The translations under genes and the position numbers were made by a program. The notes beneath the pieces are model-generated. The model did not search any database. It was not told where the DNA came from and saw only the letters and a list, made by a program, of their open reading frames with translations. 64,000 nucleotides of DNA, taken from the NCBI GenBank assembly GCA_039029135.1, contig JBCCGT010000007.1, positions 1 to 64,000 on the forward strand, written 5' to 3'. This document shows, in pieces, positions 9,082 through 18,370 of this stretch. Position 1 is the first letter of the stretch. The number at the start of each line of letters is the position of its first letter. The DNA is from JALZVT01 sp039029135. Its GTDB lineage: Bacteria > Pseudomonadota > Gammaproteobacteria > Pseudomonadales > Azotimanducaceae.

Positions 9082-10116
9082 TCAGGCAGCGATACAGGCA
9101 GCGAAGCGCGCGTTGTTCTCGAACGGTCCCTTGATCCAGGGCACCCCCCAGGCGCTCGCAAGGCGCCGGACCTCCGCCTGCAGCGCGTCCCGCGCGGAGC
9201 TCTCGAGCGAGGCATCCCGCGTGAGCTGCAGCCATGGCAGTTCGAGCAGAAACGGCGCCCGTTCCCGCGCCGCCTGGATGCGGTACAGGTCGACCTGCGG
9301 CAGCGGCTCGCTGCCGCGCAGCCAGCGCAGGATGCGCAGACGCAGGCCGAACAGCTCCGGCGCTAATCCGACCACCGGCAACAGCCCAAAGGTGCCGCGG
9401 CGCGGATCGATCTTCACGTCGAGCTGCTCGCCGACGCCGGCCTCGCGCATCAGCGCGTGACAGGCGGGCAGTTCCAGGTCATCGCGCAGCACATCCAGCA
9501 GCGCATAGATCACCCGATAGTCGAAGCCGTTCATCTGTTCCACCAGATCGGCGGCGTGCACCATGAGCAGCGGCGCCAGCATCGACTTCGGCACCTGGCC
9601 GTGCTCGCCCGTCAGCGCGTTGCGCAGCACCAGCCCGGCGTCCGGCAGCGCCCGACCTTCGCGGGCCAGGTCCAACGCCTGGGCATACAGATCGACCCGA
9701 TCGTGGGAGCAGAACAAAAACACGAGTCGCTCGGCGTCGTCGCCGACGAGACGGGCGAGTTCTTCGCGGCCGCCGTAATCGAACAGACCATACGGATACT
9801 GCTGGGTCGAGTAGGCGGAATGCAGCAGTCCCGTCTGCACGATGCCCGCCGGCTGGTCCCACGCGGTGAGGAGTTTCGCCACGCCTTCCAGATGCTCGGT
9901 GAAGGCGCGACCGCGGGAGTGCTTGTAGCGCGCCGCGGTGGCGAACAGGTCCTCGCGCAGCGCCGTCAGCTCATTTTGCGGCGCGTGCAGCACCGACGCC
10001 CCCGCCAGATCGCTCGGCTGCCAGCTGCACGCCGGTCGCTCGGCCGGCCCGACGATCGGCTTGCCGCGCAGCGTCATAATCGCGCGAGAGGTGAAGTCAT
10101 AGGCGAGCTTTAGCAT
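9082..10116 (-). CDS. DUF6817/HD-like domain protein, putative metalloenzyme
   Basis: This 344-residue protein has an N-terminal half (about 65-160) that matches my memory of DUF6817: KHSRGRAFTEHL, GLLHSAYST, then GDDAERLVFLF. The ordered His residues resemble an HD-type metal site, as in mixed-valent diiron oxygenases or phosphohydrolases, but activity is unproven. The C-terminal roughly 110 residues (from about 230) have no recognised domain. An AT-rich gap with TATATAAAT in the coding direction lies 5' of the ATG (10117-10157) and could hold a promoter. Otherwise it continues the operon from the TauD-like gene 41 bp upstream. Confidence 0.75.
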   Translation of the reverse strand: MLKLAYDFTSRAIMTLRGKPIVGPAERPACSWQPSDLAGASVLHAPQNELTALREDLFATAARYKHSRGRAFTEHLEGVAKLLTAWDQPAGIVQTGLLHSAYSTQQYPYGLFDYGGREELARLVGDDAERLVFLFCSHDRVDLYAQALDLAREGRALPDAGLVLRNALTGEHGQVPKSMLAPLLMVHAADLVEQMNGFDYRVIYALLDVLRDDLELPACHALMREAGVGEQLDVKIDPRRGTFGLLPVVGLAPELFGLRLRILRWLRGSEPLPQVDLYRIQAARERAPFLLELPWLQLTRDASLESSARDALQAEVRRLASAWGVPWIKGPFENNARFAACIAA

Positions 10117-10157
10117 TAAAAACTACCCGTATCTATCTGATTTATATAAAAACAAAG
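10117..10157 (-). promoter_or_regulatory. AT-rich gap, possible promoter for the DUF6817 gene
   Basis: This 41-bp spacer is unusually AT-rich for the window and reads TATATAAAT on the minus strand, a plausible -10 region about 30 bases before the ATG at 10116. No clear -35 is seen, so read-through from the TauD-like gene is equally possible. Confidence 0.35.
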
Positions 10158-11126
10158 CTAACCAAACGCCGTCAGAATGAGCCGATCACCGGCGTAGGGT
10201 GCGCGCCCGTGCGACATCTGTTCGTTGTCCAATACCAGCACATCGCCCTCGCGCCAGGTAAAGCGAAACTGCAGCCGCGCCAGCGTCTCGTGCACCGTAT
10301 CGAGCAGCGCCTGCGGCAGACGAGCGCCGGAGGCGAGCGAAAAATCCATGCCCAGCCAGCGCCGCATGGCGCGTCGCGGCAGGCGCACGTACCAGGCCAG
10401 CGGCCGGGTGATCTGATCCGAGAGATACCAGCGCGGCTGCCCCGTAACCGGGTGCTCGCTGACGACGGGCTGGGCGCAGCGGGTGGCGATGCCGCGCCGG
10501 CCGCTGCGCGTCGTGTCGTAACCCGCGGCCTCGAAGGTGGCGATGGCCGTCTCGTAGTCGTCGGTCTCTGCGACCTCCTGCCAGGACAGCGCGAGACTCG
10601 CACGGATCGAGCCCGGCAGGGCCTTATACAGACGCGAGCGCGCGTCGATGAGCTGACGGGAATACACCACCGACTCCCCCTGCACCCGATCGATAATCTC
10701 GGCCGGCAGCGCATCGAAGAGCTCGACGAAGCTCGCGAGCGGCGTCTCGCCGCCCTGCGCCGGGGCGCGTCGGCAGTGAAACAGAATCCGCGCGGGCGGT
10801 CGCGGCGTGTGCGTGGCTTCCAGATGCTGTTCGATCGTCACGCCCTGCGGCGCCTCGGTTGTGTTGTAGACGCGGTTGTGCTGTCGCGAACGCCGCGACA
10901 CCCCACCGATGTAGGCATCGGGAGTCTCGAGAAAGCAGGCGGCGAGGCGCTCGAAGTCCGCCGCGTCGCTGACGGCCGTGTTGCGCAGTAGCAGTCCGCC
11001 ATGGCGCAACAGCGTGGCATCGGTCTGCTCGGCCTCGACGCCCAGGGCGGCGATGAGCGTATCGAGCGACAGCGGCCCGGTATCACGAACCTGCACCCAC
11101 TCGCGGTCGCGCGCGAGGAACGTCAT
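10158..11126 (-). CDS. TauD/TfdA-family Fe(II)/2-oxoglutarate dioxygenase
   Basis: This 322-residue member of the taurine dioxygenase/clavaminate synthase superfamily has His101 and Glu103 (EQHLEATHTPRPP) as the HxE part of the iron triad, with the distal His306 in NEQMSHGRAPY. GGETPLASF is the usual strand that follows the first ligands. It should couple 2-oxoglutarate decarboxylation to hydroxylation or desaturation of a small molecule. ATG 11126 is chosen because it overlaps the CoA-binding-protein stop by 4 bp (ATGA); a reading up to 11243 would run inside that gene. Substrate unknown; the HxE form is common in biosynthetic members. Confidence 0.9.
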   Translation of the reverse strand: MTFLARDREWVQVRDTGPLSLDTLIAALGVEAEQTDATLLRHGGLLLRNTAVSDAADFERLAACFLETPDAYIGGVSRRSRQHNRVYNTTEAPQGVTIEQHLEATHTPRPPARILFHCRRAPAQGGETPLASFVELFDALPAEIIDRVQGESVVYSRQLIDARSRLYKALPGSIRASLALSWQEVAETDDYETAIATFEAAGYDTTRSGRRGIATRCAQPVVSEHPVTGQPRWYLSDQITRPLAWYVRLPRRAMRRWLGMDFSLASGARLPQALLDTVHETLARLQFRFTWREGDVLVLDNEQMSHGRAPYAGDRLILTAFG

Positions 11127-11569
11127 CGCGGGCCGCCGTGGCGGGCGTGCTCGATCTTCAGGCAGCGGTCGACCACGCAGCGCAGGCCCGCGCTGCGTGC
11201 CCGTTCGAGCGCAGCGGCGTGCACCACCCCAAATTGTGTCCACAAAAACGGCGCGTCGACGGCAATGGTGTCTTCGACCACCTCGGGCAGCGCGTCGGCG
11301 GCGCGAAACACATCGACCATATCGATCCTACCGGGGACCGCCGCGAGGGTCGGATACATCGGTATACCCAGCACCGCGTCGCGCACGCCCGGATTGACGC
11401 CCACGAGTTCATAGCCAGTGGCCCGCACCAGGTAGCTCGCGACATCGTAGCTCGGCCGCGCGGGATTGGCAGACAGACCGACGATGGCGATCCGTCGGGC
11501 GTCGAGCGCGGCGCGCAGGGTCGTGGCCTCGTCGGTGTTCGCCGCAGATGGACTCGTGTTGTCGGACAT
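11123..11569 (-). CDS. CoA-binding protein (YccU/CoA_binding_2 family)
   Basis: This 148-residue single Rossmann domain opens with RRIAIVGLSANPARPSYDVASYL, followed by VGVNPG, YPTLAAVP, DMVDVFRAADALPEVVED and CLKIEHARHG. This matches the small YccU-type CoA-binding proteins, which resemble the N-terminal domain of succinyl-CoA synthetase alpha. No catalytic function is established for the family. It is the first gene of the run 11569-8047, and its stop overlaps the TauD-like start. Confidence 0.9.
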   Translation of the reverse strand: MSDNTSPSAANTDEATTLRAALDARRIAIVGLSANPARPSYDVASYLVRATGYELVGVNPGVRDAVLGIPMYPTLAAVPGRIDMVDVFRAADALPEVVEDTIAVDAPFLWTQFGVVHAAALERARSAGLRCVVDRCLKIEHARHGGPR

Positions 11570-11813
11570 GGTGCGGGGCGGTGCTCAGCAAACGCGCCAT
11601 GGTAGCGGATGCCCGGCGGACCGGCACTGCCGGTCGTGCCGCAAGTTTCACGGTCGCTTGCCGGCCCGACCGGCAAGCTGCCCAGGCTCGCTAAACCCAT
11701 CCCACGGGATCGTGCCGACCTTCACCTGCGGCAGCCGCGGTTTCGAGCAAACCGGTGCGCGCCATGACGGCGCACGGTGTACAGCCCGGAACCCGTAACC
11801 TCCGGAACAACGA

Positions 11814-13346
11814 ATGTCTCCAGCGCCATCAGCATCACCCGCAGCGCCTCTCGGCCTGGGCCAGCGCCTGGGGTATTCGGCGGGCACGCTCGCACTGTCG
11901 GTGAAGGACCTCGCGTTCACGTCCTTCGTCCTCTTCTACTACGTCTCGGTGGTCGGCCTGTCCGGCAGCCTCGCCGGCCTAGTGCTACTGCTGGCGATGT
12001 TCTGGGACGCCGTGACGGATCCGATCGTCGGCGCGCTCAGCGACAATCTGCGCAGCCGCTGGGGCCGTCGCCATCCCTTCATGGCCGTGTCGGGCGTCCC
12101 GCTCGCGATCTGCCTGTATGCCCTCTTCAACGTCCCGGACGATCTGGGGCAAACCGGCATCTTCATGTGGATGCTGTGCGTGACCCTGCTGCTGCGCACC
12201 TTCCTGACGCTGTTCACGGTGCCCTATCTCGCGCTCGGCGCCGAGCTGTCCACCGACTACCACGAGCGCACGGTCATTACCGGCACCCGCACCGTCGTCT
12301 ACTGGCTGTCCGTCGTGCTGATGGGGGCCGTCGCCTTCGGCGTATTCTTCGCCCGCGACGGCGCGGACGGCGGCGACGGACGCCTGGTGCGCGACAACTA
12401 CTGGCTGTACGGCGTGTTCTGCGCGGCGGTCGTGCTCGTCTTTACTGCCGTCGCCACCTGGGCCACGGCGACGCACATTCCGCGACTGCGTCAGAACGAG
12501 TCGCAGACGCCGTTTCGACTGGCGCAGATTGCGCGCGATCTGATCCAGGCGCTCAGCAACAACAACTTTCGCAACCTGTTCTGGATGCTGCTGGTGATTG
12601 GTGCGGCGACCGGACTCACGAGCGCGCTGAATACGCACCTGAACACCTACTTCTGGGAACTCAGTCAGCAGCAGATCACCTGGGCGCTGCTCTCTACGGT
12701 GCTGCCGGTGCTTGCGATGTCGGCCCTGATGCGACGGCTCAATCGGCAGCTCGAGAAACAGCAGGCGCTGCTGTGGGCGAGCGTGCTGCTGGGCGCCAAC
12801 GCCATGTGGCTGATCCCGGGCCGCCTGCTGGGTCTCATGCCAGACAACGGCAGCGATGCGCTCTTTGCGCTCATCCTGCTGCAGGGCTGGCTGTCGATCG
12901 CCACCATCATCTGGTTTCAAACGGTATCCGCATCGCTCATCGCCGATATTGCCGACGAGCAGGAGCTGCGCACCGGCAAGCGTCAGGAGGGCGTCTTCTT
13001 CGCCGCGCAGGGCTTCGCGCAAAAGGTGCCGTCGGGGCTGGGCAACTTCTTCGGCGGGATCGTGCTCGACGTTATCAGGCTGCCCGTCGGCGCTCAGCCC
13101 GGCAGCGTCGGTTCGGAGGTTCTGTTCGGACTGGGGCTTGTCATGGGACCGCTCGTGGGCATCCTGCTGCTGACCGGCATCCTCTTTGCGCGCGCTATCC
13201 GCACCAGTCGAGAACGGCACGGCGAGGTGCGCGCGGCGCTCGATGCGAAGGCATCGGCGGGCGTCATAGCGCGGCTGCAAGAGGCGCCCACGCCGGCAGT
13301 CGCCGAGTCCGAGCAACGCACGCTGTCCGCCGCTTCCGGCGGTTGA
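11814..13346 (+). CDS. GPH-family (MFS_2) cation-coupled sugar symporter
   Basis: This 510-residue inner-membrane transporter has about 12 hydrophobic segments. The first (GTLALSVKDLAFTSFVLFYY) and the loop NLRSRWGRRHPFM after helix 2 are typical of glycoside-pentoside-hexuronide:cation symporters (MelB-like), as is ADIADEQELRTGKRQEG between the late helices. It probably imports a sugar or glycoside using an ion gradient. It is monocistronic on the plus strand, diverging from the CoA-binding-protein operon. The lipoprotein sulfatase nearby is compatible with saccharide use, but the link is speculative. Confidence 0.92.
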   Translation: MSPAPSASPAAPLGLGQRLGYSAGTLALSVKDLAFTSFVLFYYVSVVGLSGSLAGLVLLLAMFWDAVTDPIVGALSDNLRSRWGRRHPFMAVSGVPLAICLYALFNVPDDLGQTGIFMWMLCVTLLLRTFLTLFTVPYLALGAELSTDYHERTVITGTRTVVYWLSVVLMGAVAFGVFFARDGADGGDGRLVRDNYWLYGVFCAAVVLVFTAVATWATATHIPRLRQNESQTPFRLAQIARDLIQALSNNNFRNLFWMLLVIGAATGLTSALNTHLNTYFWELSQQQITWALLSTVLPVLAMSALMRRLNRQLEKQQALLWASVLLGANAMWLIPGRLLGLMPDNGSDALFALILLQGWLSIATIIWFQTVSASLIADIADEQELRTGKRQEGVFFAAQGFAQKVPSGLGNFFGGIVLDVIRLPVGAQPGSVGSEVLFGLGLVMGPLVGILLLTGILFARAIRTSRERHGEVRAALDAKASAGVIARLQEAPTPAVAESEQRTLSAASGG

Positions 13347-13487
13347 GTTAACCCCATTCGGCGGCCGCCTCTAGGGGTACGAAACCCCGCACATTGTATG
13401 ACCACCAGCTTTACAAATTGGCAGACCCGCTGCCGGCTCTGCTAGCGTCCGCAGATAACGTGCTAGCGAACACAGGGAGTGTCCGCC

Positions 13488-15236
13488 GTGATCAAACGAA
13501 CCAGTTTCTTCCGATCTTTTTCGCGATCCACTTTGGCCGCCAAGGCCACCACCACAAAAACAATTCCCAGTCGCTCTCGTTTGCGTCCAGTCATGCGGCT
13601 GCTGTGCGTCCTCAGCATCGCTCTGCCTGGCTGGGCTGCAGCCGACGACTTCAACGTTGCGCCGGGCGACAGCGCCGGCCTGATCTGGGCCATCAATACG
13701 GCCAACGGCAACGGCGAGGACGACAACATCTTTTTGTCCGCCGGCGTGTATCACCTCGACGCTCAGGACAACGCCATCAGCGGCGGGCCGAACGCGTTAC
13801 CGGCCATCACCTCGAACGTTTCGATCTACGGCGCGGACCTTGCCTCCGACGGCAGCGTAACCACGAGCATCGTGGTTACGCCACCTGGATTCGAAGATCT
13901 GCGAGCCTTCTACATCGATTCGGCCGGCTTTCTCGATTTGGCCAATCTGCAGCTTGAGGGCGGTCGCCAGGAATCGAGCTTCGACGCCAACTGTTTTGAT
14001 CCCTGCGGCTCACTCATTCTGAACGACGGTGGCAATTTAGGACTGAAGCACGCCCGCGTAGAAAACGCCGGTATCACCGAGCTAGGCGGTGCCATCTACA
14101 ACAACGGACAACTGCTGGTTGAGGACTCGACCTTTGCCAACAATCGGGTGCTGACCTCCGGTGGCGGCGTGTACAACGCGCCGGGCGGATTTTTTGCATC
14201 GTTTCGCAGCCTGTTCGTCGGCAATCAGGGGGATGAACGGGGCGGCGGGTTGGGTAACGACGGCCTCGCCGTGATCGTCCATTCCACGTTCAGCGACAAC
14301 AGCAATCTCGATCGAGCGGAAGGGGCAGGCATCGCCAACGGCTTCAGCGGCGAGCTGGTAATGTTCTTTTCAACACTCGCAGAAAATCACGGCCTGGGGA
14401 TCAAGAACACGGGCAACGCCGGCAGCGTTAGCAGCATCATCGCCGGCAACTTCGAGGACGACGGCACGGATCCGGGCGATTGCGATGGTGAACTGGGCTC
14501 CGGCGGCTACAACCTGGTCGGCACAACGAGCGTGGGCGCGCTAGCCGGTGTTTGCAACCTGCTCGCGTTGGCGACCGATCTGGTAGGCGGGAGTACCCCG
14601 ATCGATCCGCGGTTGCGACCACTGGCCGACAACAGCATGGGTCTGGGCGCACCCTGGTCGCATTCGTTGCGCGGCAACAGCCCAGCCCGCAACGTCATCC
14701 CGATCGAGAATTGCGATGTGCCGCTGACGAATGTGACGAGCGCAGACCAAAGGGGCTTCGCCCGTGTCTTCGACTGCGACATTGGCGCGCATGAGCAAGG
14801 GGGCGTGCCTGAGTGCGTCGGTTTTACGGCGACAATCTATGGCACCGCCGGCGATGATTCCCTCCGAGGAACCGCCGGAATAGACATCATTCAAGGGTTG
14901 GGCGGAAACGACAAAATCAACGGGCTGCAGAGCTTCGATCTGATCTGCGGTGGACCCGGCGATGACAAACTACGTGGCTCCGCAGGAGACGATAGTCTGC
15001 ATGGCGAAGCCGGGAACGATACTCTAATCGGCAGCGGCGGAGACGATACGATGTTCGGCGATTCGGGCAACGACTCTTTGCAGGGCAAAGGAGGCAACGA
15101 CGACCTTTTTGGCGGCATTGGTGACGATCAACTACTCGGGCAATCAGGCGACGGAGACATGTGCAACGGCGGGCCGAGCGGCCCGTTCGGGGACGCAACC
15201 GACGGAAACTGCGAGACGGAGATCAATATCCCCTAG
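13488..15236 (+). CDS. Exported parallel beta-helix protein with C-terminal RTX-like calcium repeats
   Basis: This 582-residue protein has a basic N-terminus and a hydrophobic signal (MRLLCVLSIALPGWAAADD). A region of about 350 residues follows with polymorphic-outer-membrane-protein-like repeats (GGAIYNNG, GGGVYN, STFSDNS), which fold as a right-handed beta-helix. The C-terminus (about 450-555) holds successive GGxGxDxL-type nonapeptides such as GEAGNDTLIGSGGDD, which bind calcium. GTG 13488 is preferred since AGGGAG lies about 9 bases upstream; GTG 13479 overlaps that site, and ATG 13593 would leave just the classical signal peptide. RTX repeats usually mark type I secretion, yet here an apparent Sec signal is present. 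Probably a surface or secreted adhesin-like protein or lyase relative. Confidence 0.85.
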   Translation: MIKRTSFFRSFSRSTLAAKATTTKTIPSRSRLRPVMRLLCVLSIALPGWAAADDFNVAPGDSAGLIWAINTANGNGEDDNIFLSAGVYHLDAQDNAISGGPNALPAITSNVSIYGADLASDGSVTTSIVVTPPGFEDLRAFYIDSAGFLDLANLQLEGGRQESSFDANCFDPCGSLILNDGGNLGLKHARVENAGITELGGAIYNNGQLLVEDSTFANNRVLTSGGGVYNAPGGFFASFRSLFVGNQGDERGGGLGNDGLAVIVHSTFSDNSNLDRAEGAGIANGFSGELVMFFSTLAENHGLGIKNTGNAGSVSSIIAGNFEDDGTDPGDCDGELGSGGYNLVGTTSVGALAGVCNLLALATDLVGGSTPIDPRLRPLADNSMGLGAPWSHSLRGNSPARNVIPIENCDVPLTNVTSADQRGFARVFDCDIGAHEQGGVPECVGFTATIYGTAGDDSLRGTAGIDIIQGLGGNDKINGLQSFDLICGGPGDDKLRGSAGDDSLHGEAGNDTLIGSGGDDTMFGDSGNDSLQGKGGNDDLFGGIGDDQLLGQSGDGDMCNGGPSGPFGDATDGNCETEINIP

Positions 15237-15327
15237 TTGAGCAACTCGGACTCGGCGCTCGTGCTGGTATCCTGTCTTACTTGTCCCGCTTGGGGACCTG
15301 TCCAGGCTACCAGCAGAGCAACACCCA

Positions 15328-17499
15328 TTGACTTGCACGAGATGGCTCAAGGCAGTTTCCATCGCGTTGACCGCAATAGCGCCGGTTTCGTTCGCTTCAA
15401 TCAAGGCCTTCGCTTCGGACTGCGCCACCTGTCATCCAGCTCAGGTCTCCGCCTGGCAGCTTTCCGATCACGCCAAGGCAATGGCGCCAGCGGCACCGGC
15501 AAACATACTGGGTGCTTTCGATCATCGGCGAGCCGATCATTTCGGCCTGACCGGCCAGTTCGAACGAGACGCGGACGGCCGCGCGGTCATGCGTCTCACG
15601 CGCGGCTCGCAAAGCCAGCGCTATCCGATTACCCACACCTTCGGCCACGACCCGCTGCAGCAGTACCTGACGCCAACCGGTGACGGGCACCTGCAGGTGC
15701 TGCCCTTTGCCTGGGACAGCCGTCCGCAGGGCGCCGGGGGTCAGCGCTGGTTTCACCTCTACAGCGACGAGGACATCCTCCCGGACGATCGTCTGCACTG
15801 GCAGCAGCCGCTGCAGAACTGGAACGGCATGTGCGCGGACTGCCACTCGACGGGACTGCAGCGCGGTTACGACCCGGTCGCCGACGCCTTCGGCACGACG
15901 CGCACCGCCGAGAGCGTGAGCTGCGGCTCCTGCCACGCGCTGGCACCGGACCATGGCCGCCAGCCCGGAATAGCGCCCAATGTGGACAACGCGCCTGCGG
16001 CACCCGCCGCCCAGCCTTCCATGCCGTCCGAGGCCGCGCGCTGGGTGCGGGCGGAGAGCGCAACCATCGCCACCCGCACGACGCCGCCCGCGGCCGGCGC
16101 GATGGACCGCTGCTTCGGCTGCCACGCGCTGCGCTCACCGCTGACCGACGGCATCGACCCCGCGCAGCCGTTTCTCGATCAGTTCACCCCCCAGCTACCG
16201 ACGGCGCCGCTGTATTTCGCCGACGGCCAGATCCGTGAGGAGGTGTACGTGTGGGGGTCGTTCCTGCAGTCGAAGATGTATGCCGCCGGCGTGACCTGCG
16301 GCGACTGTCACGATCCCCACAGCCAGAAGCTGCGCGCCCAGGGCAACGCGATGTGCGCGACCTGCCACGCGCCGGGCGTCTTCGACACGCCAAAACACCA
16401 CCACCACGCGCCGCAGTCGGCGGGCGCCGAATGCGCCAACTGCCACATGGCCGAGCGCCACTACATGGTGGTCGACGGCCGCCGGGACCACAGCTTTCGC
16501 GTGCCCCGTCCGGCGCTGGCCGAGCAGGCAGACGCGCCCGACGCCTGCACCAACTGCCATCAGGATCAGTCGCCGGCCTGGGCCAGCACCGCGTTGAAAA
16601 AATGGGGCGCCGAGCCGGCCCCGCTGTCACGCGAAAGGGCGCTGTTCGTTCGCTCACAGCTCGGCCAGGCGCTAACCGATCGAGAGCTCGGCGCCGTACT
16701 CGCCGCCCCCGCACTGCCCTCGATCCTGCGCGCGGCGACCCTGCAGAACCAGCTCACCAATGCGCCCGACCGTCCCGTTCCGGGTCTCAGCAGCCTGCTG
16801 CGCAGCGCGGAACCGCTCACGCTGCTGGCGGCGCTGCGGGCGAGCGCCGCGCTGCCGCCGGTAACGCGCGCGAGCGCGGTGGGTCCGCTGCTGAGCCACG
16901 AGCGACGCGCCGTGCGGGTCGCCGCTGCTGCGGCGCTGGAGGGCAGCCGGCTCGCCGAGCGCTGGCGGCAACCGTTCGCTGCGGCGCTCGCGGAGGCCAA
17001 CACGGCCATGGCGCAGTCCGCCTGGCGCGGCGAGGGCCGGCTGAATCAGGCGCTGGCCGCCCAGCAGCGGCGCGACATCGACGGCGCGCGCACGGCCTTG
17101 AGCGATGCGATACGCGTCGATCCCTACTTTGAGCCGGCGCACATCAACCTGGCGGAGCTGGAGCGCGACGCGGGAAACACGGCTGCCGAGCGCGCAGTGC
17201 TAGAGGCGGCAATAGCGCTAGCGCCGCGGGGCGCAACGCTGCGCTACAGCTACGCGCTGCATCTCGTGCGGGCCGCCGATCGAGAGCGGGCCGAGGCCCA
17301 GGCGCGGACCGCCACCGAGCTCGCGCCCGCCGATGCCCGTTTCGCGACGCTCTACGCGCTGCTGCTGGACGCTCGCGCCGGCCCCGCAGCCGCGATGGCC
17401 TGGCTCGGGCCGCGCTGGCAAACGATCGACAGCGATCCAGGGCTAGTGCAGCTCACGACACAGCTCGCCGCCAGGGCCGGCGTGCCGCCGCCGTTCTAG
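15328..17499 (+). CDS. Octahaem c-type cytochrome with C-terminal HEAT/TPR-like helices
   Basis: This 723-residue protein has an N-terminal signal (about 1-30) and eight CxxCH haem-binding motifs, starting at residues 32, 169, 199, 262, 324, 343, 369 and 407. They resemble the cytochrome c554/multihaem family. A His4 run (357-360) sits between motifs 6 and 7. From about 450, the protein is Ala/Leu-rich helical: a HEAT-like stretch, then TPR-like repeats around 565-690 (HINLAELERDAGN, LAPRGATLRYSYALHL). It is periplasmic or extracellular and should carry or use electrons; no specific reaction can be assigned. The start is TTG 15328, the only start giving a complete signal peptide, with no strong ribosome site. 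The beta-helix/RTX gene ends 91 bp upstream. Confidence 0.87.
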   Translation: MTCTRWLKAVSIALTAIAPVSFASIKAFASDCATCHPAQVSAWQLSDHAKAMAPAAPANILGAFDHRRADHFGLTGQFERDADGRAVMRLTRGSQSQRYPITHTFGHDPLQQYLTPTGDGHLQVLPFAWDSRPQGAGGQRWFHLYSDEDILPDDRLHWQQPLQNWNGMCADCHSTGLQRGYDPVADAFGTTRTAESVSCGSCHALAPDHGRQPGIAPNVDNAPAAPAAQPSMPSEAARWVRAESATIATRTTPPAAGAMDRCFGCHALRSPLTDGIDPAQPFLDQFTPQLPTAPLYFADGQIREEVYVWGSFLQSKMYAAGVTCGDCHDPHSQKLRAQGNAMCATCHAPGVFDTPKHHHHAPQSAGAECANCHMAERHYMVVDGRRDHSFRVPRPALAEQADAPDACTNCHQDQSPAWASTALKKWGAEPAPLSRERALFVRSQLGQALTDRELGAVLAAPALPSILRAATLQNQLTNAPDRPVPGLSSLLRSAEPLTLLAALRASAALPPVTRASAVGPLLSHERRAVRVAAAAALEGSRLAERWRQPFAAALAEANTAMAQSAWRGEGRLNQALAAQQRRDIDGARTALSDAIRVDPYFEPAHINLAELERDAGNTAAERAVLEAAIALAPRGATLRYSYALHLVRAADRERAEAQARTATELAPADARFATLYALLLDARAGPAAAMAWLGPRWQTIDSDPGLVQLTTQLAARAGVPPPF

Positions 17500-17547
17500 C
17501 GAGCACAGCAGGAGGCCGCGATCCCGGCCCGCCGAACACCGCAGCGC

Positions 17548-18282
17548 TCAGTATTCGTCGTGCCGGCGCACCCACGCCATCGAGAACGGCAGATCCGCCT
17601 CGTCGCGCCCCTTCGGCGTCAGATCGAGATAGCCGTAGGCCCCGTTCATGCGATCGAGCCCGCGCCCATAAGTCGAGTAGGTGTGATAGACGGTGCCCTC
17701 GCCGTCGCGTTCGAAGACGCTGGTGCCGTGATGCTCCTCGCCGCGTACCGGCACCTGGGCGTAGTTGTAGGTCCACTCACCGCGATCGAGGTCGGCGGCC
17801 GTCGGGGCGACTCCGAAATCCTCGCCGAAATCGCTGCCCGCGCAGGAGTACCAGGCAAAGTCCCAGTCCATGCGCCGCCGATAGGCCGTGAGGCGGTCGA
17901 TCGGCGCGCGAGACACGCCGACCATCGTGACGTCTCGGGCCGCGAGGTGCACAAGCTGCCGCGACCAGCCGTCCGCCCAGAACGAGCAGATCGGGCAGCC
18001 GGCTTCCCAGTCCGCGCCGAACATGATGTGCTGCACGATGAGCTGCGAGCGGCCGTCGAACAGCTCGGCCAGCGTGCGGCGACCCGTAGCGGATTCGAAT
18101 CGGTAGTCCTTGTCGACCCGCACTCGCGGCAGCGCACGGCGCGCAGCGGCCAACTCGTCGCCGGCGCGCGCATGCGCCTTCTCGCGGGCGAGCAGTTCCT
18201 TGCGTTCGATGAGCCATGCCTCGCGGCTCACCGTTCGCCGTTCACTTGCTGTCGTTCTCTCGTTAGTCGTCTCGTTCGCCAT
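17548..18282 (-). CDS. DUF899 thioredoxin-like family protein
   Basis: This 244-residue protein carries the DUF899 pattern: EAWLIERKELLAREKAHARAGDELAAARR at the N-terminus, then a thioredoxin-like core with LIVQHIMFGADWEAGCPICSFWADG and a CPIC-type cysteine pair. FAWYSCAGSDFGEDFG and SVFERDGEGTVYHTYSTYGRGLD are the remaining family blocks. The family is widespread and its function is not established; a redox role is inferred from the fold. It is convergent with the octahaem cytochrome (48 bp apart) and followed on its own strand, upstream, by the sorbosone-dehydrogenase-like gene's stop. Confidence 0.9.
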   Translation of the reverse strand: MANETTNERTTASERRTVSREAWLIERKELLAREKAHARAGDELAAARRALPRVRVDKDYRFESATGRRTLAELFDGRSQLIVQHIMFGADWEAGCPICSFWADGWSRQLVHLAARDVTMVGVSRAPIDRLTAYRRRMDWDFAWYSCAGSDFGEDFGVAPTAADLDRGEWTYNYAQVPVRGEEHHGTSVFERDGEGTVYHTYSTYGRGLDRMNGAYGYLDLTPKGRDEADLPFSMAWVRRHDEY

Positions 18283-18370
18283 AACGCTACCCCCTCTCAG
18301 GACTATTACCCCGACCGGACAACCTTATTAATCCAGCGCGCCGGGCAGCGCAAATCACTTGGGGCGGTCC

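Noticed and set aside
13350..13377. Terminator after the sugar symporter (ACCCC ... GGGGT with GGCG/CGCC)
   Set aside because: The stem is interrupted by a four-base mismatch bubble and no T-run follows.
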